Assembly: GCA_011389895.1 (NCBI GenBank)
Contig: JAABTN010000006.1
Location: 58,543 to 122,542, forward strand
Reading direction: 5' to 3'
Origin: Maritimibacter sp.
GTDB lineage: Bacteria; Pseudomonadota; Alphaproteobacteria; Rhodobacterales; Rhodobacteraceae
Length of the DNA stretch: 64,000 bases
Position numbers and translations under genes: made by a program. Shown here one piece after another: positions 63,202 through 64,000 of the stretch (its first letter is position 1; each line of letters opens with the position of its first letter). The notes beneath the pieces were generated by a model. The model was not told where the DNA came from. It did no database searches and saw only the letters and a program-made list of their open reading frames with translations.

Positions 63202-64000
63202 CTACGCTGGTCGCCCGATCGTCACCTGCACCACGTCGCAGTTTTCCGCCTGAAACGCCGCTGCGCAACCCGCGAGATAGAAATTCCACATCCGCCGGAA
63301 CCGGTCGTCAAAACCCTGCTGCGTGATCTCGTCCCACCGATCGTTGAAGGTTTCCATCCAGCGGCGCAAGGTCTGGCTGTAGCTTTGTCCAAAAGCGATT
63401 TGGTGGCGTAGCGCCAGCCCCGCCTTCTCGATCTCGGACCTGAGCACGGATTTTGACGGAAGCATGCCACCCGGAAAGATGTATTTCTGAATGAAATCCA
63501 CGCCTTTCCGGTAACTCTCAAAGCGCCGCTCGGTCAGCGTGATGATCTGGAGCGTGGCCTGTTTGCCCGGTTTCAGGCATTTTTTCAGGGTCTCGAAATA
63601 GACCGGCCAATATTTTTCACCCACCGCCTCGAACATCTCGATGCTGGCGATGCCGTCGTATTGCCCGGTCTCGTCGCGGTAATCCTGCAATTTGAAGGTG
63701 ACCTTGTCCGACAGCCCCGCCTTTTCGATGCGCGCCACGGCATAGTCGTATTGCTCCTGCGAAATGGTCAGGCAGGTGACATGCAGCCCGCGTTGGCCGG
63801 CGGCATATTCGGCAAAGCCGCCCCAGCCACAGCCAATCTCAAGCACATGTTCGCCGGCGGTGACCCCCATCTGGTCGACCATCGAGGCGTATTTCTGCTC
63901 CTGCGCTTTCTCAAGGCTCTCCTGCCCGGTCTCGAACAGGGCCGAGGAATAGGTCATCGTCTCGTCCAGCCAGAGGGTGTAGAAATCATTGCCCAGATCG
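63202..64000 (-). CDS. cfa: cyclopropane-fatty-acyl-phospholipid synthase, N-terminus outside the window
   Basis: The last ~266 residues of an S-adenosylmethionine-dependent enzyme that adds a methylene bridge to unsaturated acyl chains. NDFYTLWLDETMTYSSALFETG, the SAM-binding VLEIGCGWGGFAEYAA, SIEMFEAVGEKYWPVYFETL and the C-terminal FDDRFRRMWNFYLAGCAAAF are all CFA-synthase motifs. The reading frame remains open to the window edge, so the true start lies beyond 64000. It heads the trgA-trgB-cysK-mscS set. Confidence 0.93.
   Translation of the reverse strand, partial: DLGNDFYTLWLDETMTYSSALFETGQESLEKAQEQKYASMVDQMGVTAGEHVLEIGCGWGGFAEYAAGQRGLHVTCLTISQEQYDYAVARIEKAGLSDKVTFKLQDYRDETGQYDGIASIEMFEAVGEKYWPVYFETLKKCLKPGKQATLQIITLTERRFESYRKGVDFIQKYIFPGGMLPSKSVLRSEIEKAGLALRHQIAFGQSYSQTLRRWMETFNDRWDEITQQGFDDRFRRMWNFYLAGCAAAFQAENCDVVQVTIGRPA

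Noticed and set aside
1..64000. CRISPR arrays, insertion sequences, prophage genes or a replication origin
   Set aside because: No regularly spaced repeats, transposase, integrase, phage structural gene or DnaA-box cluster was seen anywhere in the window.

Overview
The window looks like chromosome from a high-GC alphaproteobacterium of the order Rhodobacterales (Rhodobacter/Roseobacter type). This rests on the gene set and order: dusB(nifR3)-ntrB-ntrC-ntrY-ntrX-trkA-trkH-hfq-hflX, a fused ispDF, and a trgA-trgB-cysK tellurite-type cluster, all arrangements I know from this group. I see no phage, insertion sequence, CRISPR array or replication origin. Almost all DNA is compact housekeeping sequence with short gaps and many 1-8 bp gene overlaps.

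Layout. 0-1 kb: four tRNA genes (two Asp, two Val) beside a small membrane protein. 1-9.8 kb: HU-like protein, Lon, a membrane protein of unknown role, Tgt, a RimB-RimK fusion, a lipoprotein and a pterin dehydratase. 10-12.6 kb: two Fe-S assembly genes (SufT-like and A-type carrier) separated by a less GC-rich SatD-DUF3307 pair, then TfoX. 12.6-20.6 kb: tpiA, a PLP decarboxylase, TPM protein, hemolysin III, SYLF lipoprotein, a beta-hydroxyacid dehydrogenase and a penicillin acylase-type Ntn hydrolase. 20.9-32.9 kb: one long minus-strand block for nitrogen control, potassium uptake and Hfq/HflX. 33-39 kb: ispDF-pgpA-pncC, a CNNM/CorC protein, an M23 lipoprotein and a HerA-like ATPase. 38.9-39.3 kb: a gene-free stretch with two strong plus-strand terminators that suggests tandem small RNAs. 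39.4-45.2 kb: IalB-like protein, a ketosynthase/ACP pair, an L,D-transpeptidase and a MepK-like peptidase. 45.3-53.5 kb: a cation cluster (NikR-like regulator, Na+/H+ antiporter with a cyclic-nucleotide domain, P-type ATPase, Kef-type antiporter). 53.6-57.8 kb: DUF418 protein, tRNA-Arg, a Crp-like/Spy-like/metallo-beta-lactamase accessory module, tRNA-Ser. 58-64 kb: MscS channel and the cfa-trgA-trgB-cysK operon, with cfa running off the right end.

How it works together. NtrB/NtrC and NtrY/NtrX form the nitrogen and redox regulatory core, and a tandem pair of NtrC-like palindromes lies upstream of dusB-ntrBC. TrkA/TrkH, the antiporters, the P-type ATPase and MscS handle ions and turgor. The L,D-transpeptidase, MepK-like, M23 and CNNM proteins act at the envelope. 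The most unusual items are a NikR homologue in which all four high-affinity nickel ligands are replaced, the SatD-DUF3307 pair, the putative small-RNA pair with mutually complementary segments, and the Crp/Spy/MBL module lying between two tRNA genes.
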